From positions 3,249,001 through 3,313,000 of the forward strand of contig NZ_CP010951.1 of the NCBI RefSeq assembly GCF_001580455.1: 64,000 nucleotides of DNA. The letters are read 5' to 3'. This document shows positions 16,181 to 23,706 of the stretch, one piece after another. Position numbers and translations under genes: made by a program. This DNA is from Ramlibacter tataouinensis (GTDB lineage: Bacteria > Pseudomonadota > Gammaproteobacteria > Burkholderiales > Burkholderiaceae_C). Positions within the stretch are counted from its first letter, which is position 1; each line of letters begins with the position of its first letter. The notes under the pieces were generated by a model. That model saw nothing but the letters and a program-made list of their open reading frames with translations. It made no database searches and was not told the origin of the DNA.

Positions 16181-18769
16181 ATGGCAAATCCGGGGATGGG
16201 GACTTTCCAGCTGACGGGTGACTCGATCATCGATGCGACGACGCACGGCTACTACTGGGTTCTCGGCCCGGACAGAACGATTGACTGGGCCATATCTGGT
16301 GGTCTAGCCGGCGAGATCTGGAACCGTCCAGCGGACCTTGTTCAAACCATCGGCGGAATTCTCAATACGATTTCGTATTTCGCTGACGTCAAATTCAACT
16401 ACGTTGGCTCCTTCAGCTCTCCGAGTGCGGCTTACCTGGCAGGTTCAGAGATAACCATCACCCTGTCCGGATCCACATCCATCTTCCCAAGCTCGAATAT
16501 CTGGGCACGCGGCTACTTTCCGACCCTGAATGGCGCAACTGGCTATGCCGGCCAACCAGGCGATGTATTCCTGAACATCAACAGCCAAGCAAACTTCCTT
16601 TCCACGTACGCCCCAGGAAGTGCTGGTTGGTTTGTGTTCTTGCATGAACTGGGACACGTCCTCGGCCTGAAGCATCCTCACGATGATGGCGGGACCGGGC
16701 GACCGACGCTGGCACAGATTGGCCTGGGAGATTTCGACACTGACTGGGTGACCGTCATGTCATACCGGGACGACTTCAACTGGAATCTGAGAGCTTGGGA
16801 TCCGATCACGCCGATGATCTTGGATGTCCTGGCCCTGCAATACGTCTACGGCAGGAACATGTCCACCAATGCCGGCGATTCGGTCTTGGAGCTAGCGCGC
16901 ATTGGAGCCTACGGCACTCTTTGGGACTCTAGTGGGAACGACACGGTCGTCGTCACGAATGCTCCAGAGGGTTGGACCATTGTGCTGCCGAACATCCAAC
17001 TTTCGTCTTTGGTGGCAACCAAAGCTGGCGTCGCTTTCCCAACAGCGGACAACTACCTGCCATCGCCGACGACGTTTTACTGGCTAGCAGGCGACATTGA
17101 AAACGCAAATGGCTCAAGCTATGCGGACACCCTCATAGGGTCCGACCTAGACAACCGACTGCAAGGCGGCGCCGGCAACGACTACATGGATGGCGGCGAA
17201 GGCAACGACGTGTTTGACTGGGACGCGGGTTCCCGCGGCGGCGCTGACACGATGGAAGGAGGCGGCGGAGACGACGTCTACGTCATCGACTCGATAGGCG
17301 ACGTCATCATCGAGCAAGCAAACGGCGGCACGGACCGAGTGTGGAGCCCGCTGAGCTATTCGCTAGTAGGGACGAACATCGAGGAATTGGGCGCGCTCAG
17401 TGGCGCCGGAAACCTGACGTTCCGCGGGAACGAGTTCAACAACCGAATTGGGACAGGCGCTGGCGCAGATTCGATTTTTGCCAACGGCGGCAACGACAGC
17501 CTTTACGGGGGGCTGGGCAATGACACTCTTGACGGAGGTGCAGGGTTCGACCTAGCAGTGTTCGATCGACGGTTGACCGGCATCACACGAAGCGGGCAGT
17601 TCTTCGTTGCCACGAGTGGCGACGGCGTAGACCAGCTGATAAATGTGGAGCGTCTGCAGTTCCAGAACGCCAACATCGCCCTCGATCTCGACGGCTCGGC
17701 CGGCCAGGCATACCGTCTCTACCAGGCGGCCTTCAATCGCTCGCCCGATCTCATGGGGCTGGGCTTCCAGATGGCGCAGCTCGACAACGGCGCATCGCTC
17801 GCTCAGGTAGCCGGCAATTTCATCGCGAGCCCTGAGTTCCAGGCTACTTACGGGGCGCTCAACAACACTCAGTTCGTCACGCTTCTGTACCAGAACGTGC
17901 TGCACCGCGCTCCGGACGCGGATGGCCTGAACTTCTGGGTAGCTCACCTGAACGGCGGGATGTCGCGAGCCGTGGTGCTGACCGGCTTCTCCGAGTCCCC
18001 GGAGAACAAGGCCGCGCTGCTGCCCACAATCACCAACGGGATCTCGTATGGGATCGAGCGCACCGGGACAGCCAGCTCCAACAACCTATCAGGCACCGAC
18101 GCCGCGGAGATGCTCAATGGCTTGGCAGGCAATGATTTGCTGACGGCCAACGGCGGAGACGACACCCTCCTTGGGGGCGATGGCAATGACACCCTAGTAG
18201 GCGGCACCGGCAACGACACGATCTCTGGCCAACTCGGGCTGGACATTGCTTCGTACGCAGCCGCCTTCTCCAGCCTGAAGATCACTCACACCAACGACGG
18301 GAAGTTCACAGTCACCGACCAAGTGGGCAGCCTGGGGATCGACCTTCTCGATTCAGTCGAGCGCCTGGTTCTATCGGACTTGCGAGTCGCGCTGGACATC
18401 AATGGCAATGGGGGCATGGCCTACCGGCTGTACCGGGCAGCGTTTGACCGCACTCCCGATTTGCCGGGGTTGGGCTTTCAGATTGGTGCGCTGGACGGTG
18501 GGCTTACCGTCAACCAAGTCGCGGCCAACTTCATTGCCAGTCCCGAGTTCCAGACAAAGTACGGCGCGCTGACCAACACCCAGTACGTGACGCAGCTTTA
18601 CCAAAACGTGTTGCACCGCGCCCCCGATGCCGGCGGCCTAGCGTTCCACGTTGGAAACCTCAACGCAGGCATGTCGCGGGCCGACGTTCTCGTTGGTTTC
18701 TCGGAGTCCCCCGAGAACAAGGCGGCAGTGATCGGTGTCATCCAGGACGGAATTACGTACACCGTCTGA
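16181..18769 (+). CDS. Serralysin-like M10 zinc protease with RTX repeats and two DUF4214 modules
   Basis: Predicted secreted protein, 862 aa, with no Sec signal peptide, as expected for a type I secretion substrate. The catalytic domain has HELGHVLGLKHPHDDG at residues 155-170 (three zinc His and the Glu base) and a Met-turn VMSYRDD with Met at 193. Calcium-binding RTX nonapeptides follow (GGAGNDYMDGGEGND, GGNDSLYGGLGNDTLDGG). Next comes a DUF4214 module (AYRLYQAAFNRSPD to SESPENKA), a second RTX block (GGDGNDTLVGGTGND) and a second DUF4214 module closely similar to the first. AGGAGAA lies before the ATG at 16181. No ABC exporter, membrane fusion protein or inhibitor gene is nearby. Lower GC than the flanks, inside the putative island. 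Confidence 0.9.
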   Translation: MANPGMGTFQLTGDSIIDATTHGYYWVLGPDRTIDWAISGGLAGEIWNRPADLVQTIGGILNTISYFADVKFNYVGSFSSPSAAYLAGSEITITLSGSTSIFPSSNIWARGYFPTLNGATGYAGQPGDVFLNINSQANFLSTYAPGSAGWFVFLHELGHVLGLKHPHDDGGTGRPTLAQIGLGDFDTDWVTVMSYRDDFNWNLRAWDPITPMILDVLALQYVYGRNMSTNAGDSVLELARIGAYGTLWDSSGNDTVVVTNAPEGWTIVLPNIQLSSLVATKAGVAFPTADNYLPSPTTFYWLAGDIENANGSSYADTLIGSDLDNRLQGGAGNDYMDGGEGNDVFDWDAGSRGGADTMEGGGGDDVYVIDSIGDVIIEQANGGTDRVWSPLSYSLVGTNIEELGALSGAGNLTFRGNEFNNRIGTGAGADSIFANGGNDSLYGGLGNDTLDGGAGFDLAVFDRRLTGITRSGQFFVATSGDGVDQLINVERLQFQNANIALDLDGSAGQAYRLYQAAFNRSPDLMGLGFQMAQLDNGASLAQVAGNFIASPEFQATYGALNNTQFVTLLYQNVLHRAPDADGLNFWVAHLNGGMSRAVVLTGFSESPENKAALLPTITNGISYGIERTGTASSNNLSGTDAAEMLNGLAGNDLLTANGGDDTLLGGDGNDTLVGGTGNDTISGQLGLDIASYAAAFSSLKITHTNDGKFTVTDQVGSLGIDLLDSVERLVLSDLRVALDINGNGGMAYRLYRAAFDRTPDLPGLGFQIGALDGGLTVNQVAANFIASPEFQTKYGALTNTQYVTQLYQNVLHRAPDAGGLAFHVGNLNAGMSRADVLVGFSESPENKAAVIGVIQDGITYTV

Positions 18770-18890
18770 AGCCGAAAGCCGAGAGCGGCGGGGCGAGGCC
18801 ACCCGGGCGCCGTCTTCTTCCGATGGTAGTTTCGCGCGCCGACGTGCGGTCAGATACACTGAACGTTCTCAGTATTCGAGGAGAGAGGGC

Positions 18891-19553
18891 ATGATGATCC
18901 GCGAGGTGCTAGTGCACTGGCTAAAGCTTGCGCTCATCCTCGGCGGCCTGGTTGCCGCCCATGTCACTCTTCACATCTATGCCACCACGTCCTTTGCCCA
19001 ACTTTTTGCGCCCACGTACGTTCCATTGACCGAGGCTGAGGCGCAGGAGCGGTATCCCTCGCACGTCGCAAGCGTTCAGGCAGATCAAAAAATCTGGATA
19101 AAGATCGACTGCTACAGACGGCATCCGTTTGGGGGACTTGAATACTGTGACGAGCAGGCCGAGGCAGCGGTCAGGGCGGCGCCAAAACCGCCGCTGTCCG
19201 ACGTGCATAGCGAACACAAGAAGGCCTACCAGAACAAAGAAGTGATTCCGTTGGTGAACATATTCCGCGAATATGCGCTCCCCGGTATCTTTGGCCTTTT
19301 CTACGCGGCAATAGTACTGTCGGGCCTGTGGAGCGTTGTGCGATGGCTCGCTGGCCTAGGGCTTGGCGCAAAGCTGTCCTGGATTCCCCGGGCACTTAAG
19401 ACGCTGAAGGCGCGGCACTCAGGTCGCAAGCTACGCAAAGCAGTGCGCGACTTCAGCGACTTGGCAGCCCTTCACCAGAACGGCCTGATTTCCGACGAGA
19501 TGTTCTCGAGGAAAAAGGCTGAAATCAAGGCCGGTCTCAAAGCCGACAGCTGA
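18891..19553 (+). CDS. Two-helix membrane protein with C-terminal SHOCT-like motif
   Basis: 220 aa. The ATG at 18891 has GAGGAGAGAGG upstream and begins directly before a transmembrane helix (LVHWLKLALILGGLVAAHV). A roughly 110-residue presumably periplasmic part with two Cys (CYRRHPFGGLEYC) follows, then a second helix (IFGLFYAAIVLSGLWSVVRWL) and a basic cytoplasmic tail. The tail ends in FSDLAALHQNGLISDEMFSRKKAEI, shaped like a SHOCT domain (short helices, GLIS-x-E-x-F). Function unknown. It opens a run of small genes with membrane or export signals inside the island. Confidence 0.6.
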   Translation: MMIREVLVHWLKLALILGGLVAAHVTLHIYATTSFAQLFAPTYVPLTEAEAQERYPSHVASVQADQKIWIKIDCYRRHPFGGLEYCDEQAEAAVRAAPKPPLSDVHSEHKKAYQNKEVIPLVNIFREYALPGIFGLFYAAIVLSGLWSVVRWLAGLGLGAKLSWIPRALKTLKARHSGRKLRKAVRDFSDLAALHQNGLISDEMFSRKKAEIKAGLKADS

Positions 19554-19697
19554 TCACTGCCCTTAGGGAACAGCGACTGCGCGCTCACTCTAGGATAAAG
19601 CTCCCGCCAGCGACGGGATTGACTGCCTACGCGCTTGGCTTGGCACAGGGCTATCGTGTTCGCACGCGGCGAACTCTCGCCCGCAGGAGAACGGTCC

Positions 19698-20063
19698 GTG
19701 GGATCTCGGTTCCTGATTGCGATAGTGGCTCTGGCGCTTGTCGGTTGCGTGGACGGCATCGACGTCACGCTTCGCGATCGCGATCTGGAACGAGTCGCCA
19801 CTCGGTTCGGCAACCTCGCTGATTCCTGCCTGATCGACGTTCGCGACAACAAGCTGCCTTACGCAAGGTCGGCAAACTGCAGGGCCTTGGGAGAGGTGAG
19901 CAAGGAATACACGAGCCACAGCGAGGTGCTCCTGTACTACGACGACCGGTCTGCACCCCGTCACGCCTACCTGGCAGCCAGCGCCAAAGCGAGGGCATGG
20001 AGTGCTGCGACGCTGTCGAACGCCTGGTTTCGGAATCAGCCTCCGGTCGTGTCGCTGTGGTAG
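19698..20063 (+). CDS. Putative lipoprotein
   Basis: 121 aa from a GTG start at 19698 with GCAGGAG upstream. The sequence opens as a lipoprotein signal (basic start, hydrophobic FLIAIVALALVGC with lipobox LVGC, Cys at about residue 17). The mature part is short with two further Cys (DSCLIDV and SANCRAL) and no recognised domain. An upstream in-frame ATG (19635) would bury the lipobox and is less likely. The next gene begins 4 bases after its stop, so the two are probably co-transcribed. Function unknown. Confidence 0.5.
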   Translation: MGSRFLIAIVALALVGCVDGIDVTLRDRDLERVATRFGNLADSCLIDVRDNKLPYARSANCRALGEVSKEYTSHSEVLLYYDDRSAPRHAYLAASAKARAWSAATLSNAWFRNQPPVVSLW

Positions 20064-20067
20064 TCCC

Positions 20068-20496
20068 ATGCATCGGCTGAACGGTTGGCAGCGAATCGGC
20101 ATCGTCCTTTCGGTAGCGTGGGCTGTCTTCCTGGCCGGTGTGACCGTGGTGGACCTAAATAGCACGTTTAACGAGGAACTGGAGCGGTGGAAAGGCTGCC
20201 CTCGGCTAGGTCCCCATCACTTCGCGACGTGGGAGGATGCAAAAACCGGAAAGCCGATCACCCTTCACGAAGACGGTGAAAAACGTGTGAGCTGCTTTGT
20301 GGTTCAGCAGCGGGCAGCTGCGCTCTTGCGAGACGCAGGCGCTGGGTTGATAGAGCCTCGGATGACAGTAATGAGCAGTCAGCTGGCTTTCGCAGTTTTG
20401 GTTCCCGTAGCCGCTGTGTGGCTGCTGGTGTACCTCGTCGTCGAGCTGACTCGATGGGTCCTCGACGGCTTCCGGAAAGGCCGGAGTAGTGCCTAG
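20068..20496 (+). CDS. Small two-helix inner-membrane protein
   Basis: 142 aa from the ATG at 20068. An N-terminal helix (IGIVLSVAWAVFLAGVTVV) is followed by about 75 residues with two Cys that could pair across the periplasm, and a C-terminal helix (LAFAVLVPVAAVWLLVYLVVEL) ends in a basic tail. The layout (helix, loop, helix, basic end) matches the 18891 product but without the SHOCT-like tail. No family recognised. It follows the lipoprotein gene by 4 bases. The pair plus the 18891 gene may be a small membrane module of the island; this is context only. Confidence 0.5.
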   Translation: MHRLNGWQRIGIVLSVAWAVFLAGVTVVDLNSTFNEELERWKGCPRLGPHHFATWEDAKTGKPITLHEDGEKRVSCFVVQQRAAALLRDAGAGLIEPRMTVMSSQLAFAVLVPVAAVWLLVYLVVELTRWVLDGFRKGRSSA

Positions 20497-20536
20497 TCGG
20501 CGGCCATCTGGCGGTTAGCGGCGCGGCTCAACTCAG

Positions 20537-20941
20537 CTATGGACTCTTGGCGGGCGCTGCAGTTGCCTTTCGCATCTTTCGGCATTCCCGAACATCCACC
20601 AAAGTCTTGAACCGGTGGTCATCGACTTTGAGCCATTGCATGTTGGCCGGCGTGTCCTCGCCTCCAGAGCAAAGTGGCTTTACATGGTCCACCTGCCAGC
20701 CAGGGCACGCCCCACGGCGCTCGCCGGTACTCGGACAGGGGTTGGCCCGCTTGAACGCTAGGACGGCTGCTGCAGAACGCTCTGTCGCTGAAACCACGCC
20801 AAGACCCAGTCCAGCAAGCGCCAGAGCAAGTAGACCGCCACGTAGAACACGTAGAACAGAAGAGCAGCCAGCAAGGCCGTTCCGACCGCCTGCCACTGCC
20901 TTGAGACCGCGCTCGCGTTGTCCGAGTGGAATAGCTTGCAA
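20537..20941 (-). CDS. Exported HNH endonuclease-like protein
   Basis: Up to 134 aa. The conserved part is KRANPCPSTGERRGACPGWQ followed by VDHVKPLCSGGEDTPANMQWL: the D-H pair, the Asn and the paired Cys fit a family of short HNH proteins with signal peptides. A signal-like stretch LLALALAGLGLGVVSA precedes it. The start is uncertain: TTG at 20941 or GTG at 20896 are the only options near it, and neither has a convincing ribosome binding site. The 5' part overlaps another reading frame with a clear transmembrane helix (20758-21003). Such exported HNH proteins have no settled role; nutritional or defence nucleases are possible. Confidence 0.65.
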   Translation of the reverse strand: MQAIPLGQRERGLKAVAGGRNGLAGCSSVLRVLRGGLLALALAGLGLGVVSATERSAAAVLAFKRANPCPSTGERRGACPGWQVDHVKPLCSGGEDTPANMQWLKVDDHRFKTLVDVRECRKMRKATAAPAKSP

Positions 20942-21003
20942 GCTCGATAGTGATCCCCTGGAGCCCTTCTAACGGACTGCTCCCCTCGCGCGACTACAAG
21001 CAA
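20758..21003 (-). CDS. Possible small membrane protein overlapping the HNH gene
   Basis: A frame of up to 81 codons, ahead of and overlapping the HNH gene, encodes an aromatic-rich transmembrane helix (LLAALLFYVFYVAVYLLWRL) with a short charged tail ending at 20758. Only TTG-type starts are available. Either this is a real small gene overlapping the HNH 5' end, or one of the two frames is an artefact of the shared hydrophobic-coding DNA. I cannot decide from sequence alone. Confidence 0.25.
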   Translation of the reverse strand: MLVVARGEQSVRRAPGDHYRACKLFHSDNASAVSRQWQAVGTALLAALLFYVFYVAVYLLWRLLDWVLAWFQRQSVLQQPS

Positions 21004-21019
21004 ACTTAGGGTCTGCGGT

Positions 21020-21072
21020 GAAGATGCTCAGAAGGTGCTCAGTCTTAAAAAGTGAGCATCTTCAGCACCTTC
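21020..21072. repeat. Interleaved inverted repeats (pseudoknot-like order)
   Basis: Two near-identical 11-mers in tandem (GAAGATGCTCA at 21020, GAAGGTGCTCA at 21031) are followed after 11 bases by their complements in the same order (TGAGCATCTTC at 21053, AGCACCTTC at 21064). Pairing A with A' and B with B' interleaves, so RNA could form a pseudoknot or alternative hairpins. It lies 42 bases past the stop of the gene at 21114-21710. Confidence 0.7.
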
Positions 21073-21113
21073 GGGCAGATCGAATACCTTCGGATTGCGA
21101 TTCCTGGTGAAGT

Positions 21114-21710
21114 TCAATTGCAGGTCGTTGCCCGCGCTCCGTGCCTGAATGTGGTTGTGCAGATCACGATAGAACCGTCTTGCATGACAAAGCTGTCCGC
21201 ACGGCCAGCGGCGGTTGCGCTGGTCGAGGAGCTCCTCGCACGACGACGATAGTCTGTGATCATCGCCTCCTGCGCCTCGTCAATCTTTCGGTTGTCCGCG
21301 TCTGCTTTCTCCCACGCTTCGCGCACGCTCTCCTCGTAGCTCTTGCGTGGAGGCTCATTGCTTTGGGGCCTTCGGTCAAATTCAGTCTTCAGTGAGACGA
21401 ATTTCCCTTCGCACACAGAGTCAACCGCGGTCTCCTTGGCTGCCAACGACGCGGTCTTGGAATCGAGGACGGCCACCGCGGCCTTTACTTCGGGGACATA
21501 CCAAGCGCGACCGGTGTCAATCGATATCCGGCAAGAGCTGATGCGTTCGTTGGCGATCCGGACATTCCGCGCTTCGTCCGACTCAGGTCGGAGCCTGAAC
21601 CAAAAGAAGATGAGACCTAGAACAACAAAGCCGAATAACAGGGCCGTCTTAACCCTCTCGGCTCTCTGCTTGGCCCGTTGCTCTTCCAAGAACTTCTCAA
21701 CCGCCGTCAT
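21114..21710 (-). CDS. Membrane-anchored hypothetical protein
   Basis: 198 aa with a strong ribosome binding site (GGGAGGAG) before ATG. A charged N-terminal helix (EKFLEEQRAKQRAERVK) leads into one transmembrane segment (ALLFGFVVLGLIFFWF). A soluble, mostly helical, charged part follows with Cys at SSCRIS, SVCEGK, IVICTT and the last but one residue. No family recognised. Orientation probably N-in, so the soluble part would be periplasmic. Sole gene between the tRNA and the HNH gene at the right end of the island. An unusual inverted-repeat cluster lies just downstream. Confidence 0.55.
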   Translation of the reverse strand: MTAVEKFLEEQRAKQRAERVKTALLFGFVVLGLIFFWFRLRPESDEARNVRIANERISSCRISIDTGRAWYVPEVKAAVAVLDSKTASLAAKETAVDSVCEGKFVSLKTEFDRRPQSNEPPRKSYEESVREAWEKADADNRKIDEAQEAMITDYRRRARSSSTSATAAGRADSFVMQDGSIVICTTTFRHGARATTCN

Positions 21711-21908
21711 TGATACTCCTCCCTCGCGTCTCTTGCCAGCCCGTCAATCATGATCGCTAAGCGAGAGCTCATCATCCCCCAACACAACGCTCGCCAGGAC
21801 TGTCATCACGGCGCGGTCGACTCGAGGCAGCAGGTGGCTTGAGGTCAGCGACCGCTACGCCACGCCATTGTGAAATGGGGCTTACATCCGCCCTTACATC
21901 GCGTCCAA

Positions 21909-21943
21909 GAAAAAAGCCTGCTATCGAGTTGATAGCAGGCTTT
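21909..21943 (-). terminator. Rho-independent terminator of tRNA-Thr
   Basis: On the minus strand, a 13-bp stem (AAAGCCTGCTATC / GATAGCAGGCTTT, loop of 5) followed by a run of T lies 10 bases after the tRNA CCA end. Confidence 0.85.
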
Positions 21944-21953
21944 CCTTTGTGGA

Positions 21954-22029
21954 TGGTGCCGGAGAGATGAATCGAACACCCGACCTTCTCATTACGAATG
22001 AGCTGCTCTACCGACTGAGCTACACCGGC
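21954..22029 (-). tRNA. tRNA-Thr (anticodon CGU)
   Basis: 76 bases on the minus strand beginning GCCGGTGTAGCTCAG and ending CTCTCCGGCACCA, with the CCA encoded. The D arm (GCTC/GAGC), anticodon stem and loop (CTCA TTCGTAA TGAG, anticodon CGT) and T loop (TTCGATT) are all standard. The acceptor stem has one U-U opposition at position 6-67, and the T stem has two G-U pairs. Its 3' end forms one edge of the putative island. Confidence 0.97.
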
Positions 22030-22373
22030 TTTTCTTGTTTGAGCCTCAGATTATAGCCTGAGCACCGGGGCGTCCCTCTCAGCCGCCAGTTTGTGGATTA
22101 GTTGGCAGTGGCTGCATGCCCGGCGCATTCAGAGGAGAAATCTCAGTATTTATCCTGATCCGCGGCGGATGGGCTGGCTGGTCTTGCCCCGTACCGACAA
22201 ACTATACTCATGGGCTTGGACAAGGCGGGCGCCCTATCCGGGGGCCTCTGGTTCAAGAAGGCCTGTGGCGGCTTGCCGGATGCCACACGTTCACGCGAGC
22301 TTGTTGCGATCCCACCGGGCGCCATTGGCTCATAGCGCTTTTGAACCACAAAAGACTCTCAAAGGAATTCATC
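22030..22373. promoter_or_regulatory. Upstream region of the exbB-tonB operon
   Basis: 344 bases between the tRNA gene and the exbB start. It must carry promoters for both directions. I see AT-richer patches (for example near 22140-22155 and 22195-22210) but no convincing Fur box or other named operator. An open frame reaches through it into exbB but lacks any ExbB resemblance before 22374. Confidence 0.4.
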
Positions 22374-23237
22374 TTGCGGACCTCGGCTCTACTTTCTCGC
22401 GCGGCAGTGACTGCACTGCTGCCCCTTGCAATCCTCTTCAGCGCGCCTTCCCACGCGCAACAGCCGGCGCCCGCGCCCGCTGCCGTGGCGCAAGCCGACA
22501 CCGGCGCGGCCTCTGCCGCCGCTGCTGCTGCCCAGCCCGCATCCGCCGCCAAGAAGAACGGCGCCACCGAAGCGGTCGAGAACCCCTACGGCCTGGAAGC
22601 CCTCTGGAAGGGTTCCGACAGCATTGCCCGCTTCGTGCTGATCCTGCTGGCGATCATGAGCGCTGGCAGCTGGTACATCCTGATCACCAAGCTGCTCGAG
22701 CAGTCCAAGATGAACCGCCATGCGCGCACGGTGGACAAGGCCTTCTGGGGCCACAACACGGTCACGGCCGGCGCTGCCGCCCTCGAGAAGAACAGCGCCT
22801 ACCGCTTCATCGCCGAAGCCGGCGCCGCCGCCACCAGCGACCATGGCGGCCTGAAGAGCCACATCCCCATGGGCGACTGGATCCCCATGAGCATCACCGC
22901 GGCCGTGGACCGCGTGCACGCCAACACCCAGGGCGGCCTGGCCTTCCTGGCGACCGTCGGTTCGACCTCGCCTTTCGTCGGCCTGTTCGGCACGGTGTGG
23001 GGCATCTATCACGCGCTCACCGCCATCGGCATCTCCGGCCAGGCTTCGATCGACAAGGTCGCCGGTCCGGTGGGCGAGGCGCTGATCATGACGGCCATCG
23101 GCCTGGCGGTCGCGATCCCCGCGGTGCTGGCCTACAACTGGCTGGCCCGCCGCAACAAGGCCGTGATGGACGAAGTGCGTGAATTCGCCGACGAGCTGAA
23201 CGCCGTCATCGTGGGCTCGGCCGGCAAAGCCGCCTGA
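22374..23237 (+). CDS. exbB: ExbB, proton channel subunit of the TonB complex
   Basis: Inner-membrane proton-channel protein, 287 aa. The TTG at 22374 with AAAGGA upstream is chosen because it gives a neat cleavable signal-like N-terminus (ALLPLAILFSAPSHAQ) that many proteobacterial ExbB proteins carry. Three helices follow: IARFVLILLAIMSAGSWYIL, the conserved TSPFVGLFGTVWGIYHAL, and LIMTAIGLAVAIPAVLAYNW. The Ala/Pro-rich linker after the signal is normal. With ExbD it converts proton motive force into movement of TonB. Operon exbB-exbD-exbD-tonB, tightly spaced. Confidence 0.93.
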   Translation: MRTSALLSRAAVTALLPLAILFSAPSHAQQPAPAPAAVAQADTGAASAAAAAAQPASAAKKNGATEAVENPYGLEALWKGSDSIARFVLILLAIMSAGSWYILITKLLEQSKMNRHARTVDKAFWGHNTVTAGAAALEKNSAYRFIAEAGAAATSDHGGLKSHIPMGDWIPMSITAAVDRVHANTQGGLAFLATVGSTSPFVGLFGTVWGIYHALTAIGISGQASIDKVAGPVGEALIMTAIGLAVAIPAVLAYNWLARRNKAVMDEVREFADELNAVIVGSAGKAA

Positions 23238-23269
23238 AGCTCGCACAGCGAATAATCGGAGACTGAGCC

Positions 23270-23695
23270 ATGGCAATGGCTGTCGGACCGGCGTCGGACG
23301 ACGACGTCATCTCCACCATCAACACCACGCCCCTCGTGGACGTGATGTTGGTGCTGCTGATCATCTTCTTGATCACGATTCCGGTGGTCACCACCTCGAT
23401 TCCCGTCACGCTCCCCAAGGAGCGCGTCGAGGTGCGCGAGACCAAGCCGGAGAACATCATCATCTCGGTGGACACGAGCGGCGGCATATTCTGGTATGAC
23501 CAAAAGATGCCCAATACCGACGCTCTGGTGGCCAAGCTGAAGACCGTCTCGAAGATGACGCCCCAGCCCGAGGTGCAGATCCGTGGTGACCTGAGCTCGC
23601 GCTACGAAGGCGTCGGCAAGATCCTGCTGGCCTGCCAGCGCGCCGGCATCACCAAGGTGGCCTTCATCACCGAACCGCCGCCGCTGGGTGGTTGA
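23270..23695 (+). CDS. exbD: ExbD-type biopolymer transport protein (first copy)
   Basis: 141 aa, one N-terminal transmembrane helix inside INTTPLVDVMLVLLIIFLIT. The Asp of PLVDVML is the conserved proton-carrying residue. A periplasmic domain follows (KERVEVRETKPENIIISVD, PQPEVQIRGD). It starts 32 bases after exbB. Two different exbD genes in one operon suggest a hetero-oligomeric or specialised TonB motor, as seen in Xanthomonas-type clusters (family knowledge). Confidence 0.92.
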   Translation: MAMAVGPASDDDVISTINTTPLVDVMLVLLIIFLITIPVVTTSIPVTLPKERVEVRETKPENIIISVDTSGGIFWYDQKMPNTDALVAKLKTVSKMTPQPEVQIRGDLSSRYEGVGKILLACQRAGITKVAFITEPPPLGG

Positions 23696-23706
23696 GGACA
23701 GGTCAC

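Larger units (their letters stand above)
13323..21969. mobile_element. Putative genomic island in tRNA-Thr(CGU), no integrase seen
   Basis: The region between the tRNA-like direct repeats (13323-13338 and 21954-21969) is visibly poorer in GC than its flanks and holds accessory genes: a DUF900-type hydrolase, phage-type gene remnants, an RTX M10 protease, and several small membrane, lipoprotein and HNH genes of unknown role. Housekeeping genes resume immediately outside. No integrase, transposase or conjugation gene is visible, so it is either a decayed element or a cargo segment whose integrase is lost. Boundaries are inferred from the repeats and composition. Confidence 0.55.

Noticed and set aside
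22030..22373. Fur box upstream of exbB
   Set aside because: No stretch resembles the GATAATGATAATCATTATC consensus well enough to report.
22116..22373. N-terminal extension of ExbB
   Set aside because: The frame is open upstream but has no ExbB-like sequence; the TTG at 22374 has a ribosome binding site and gives a normal signal-like N-terminus.
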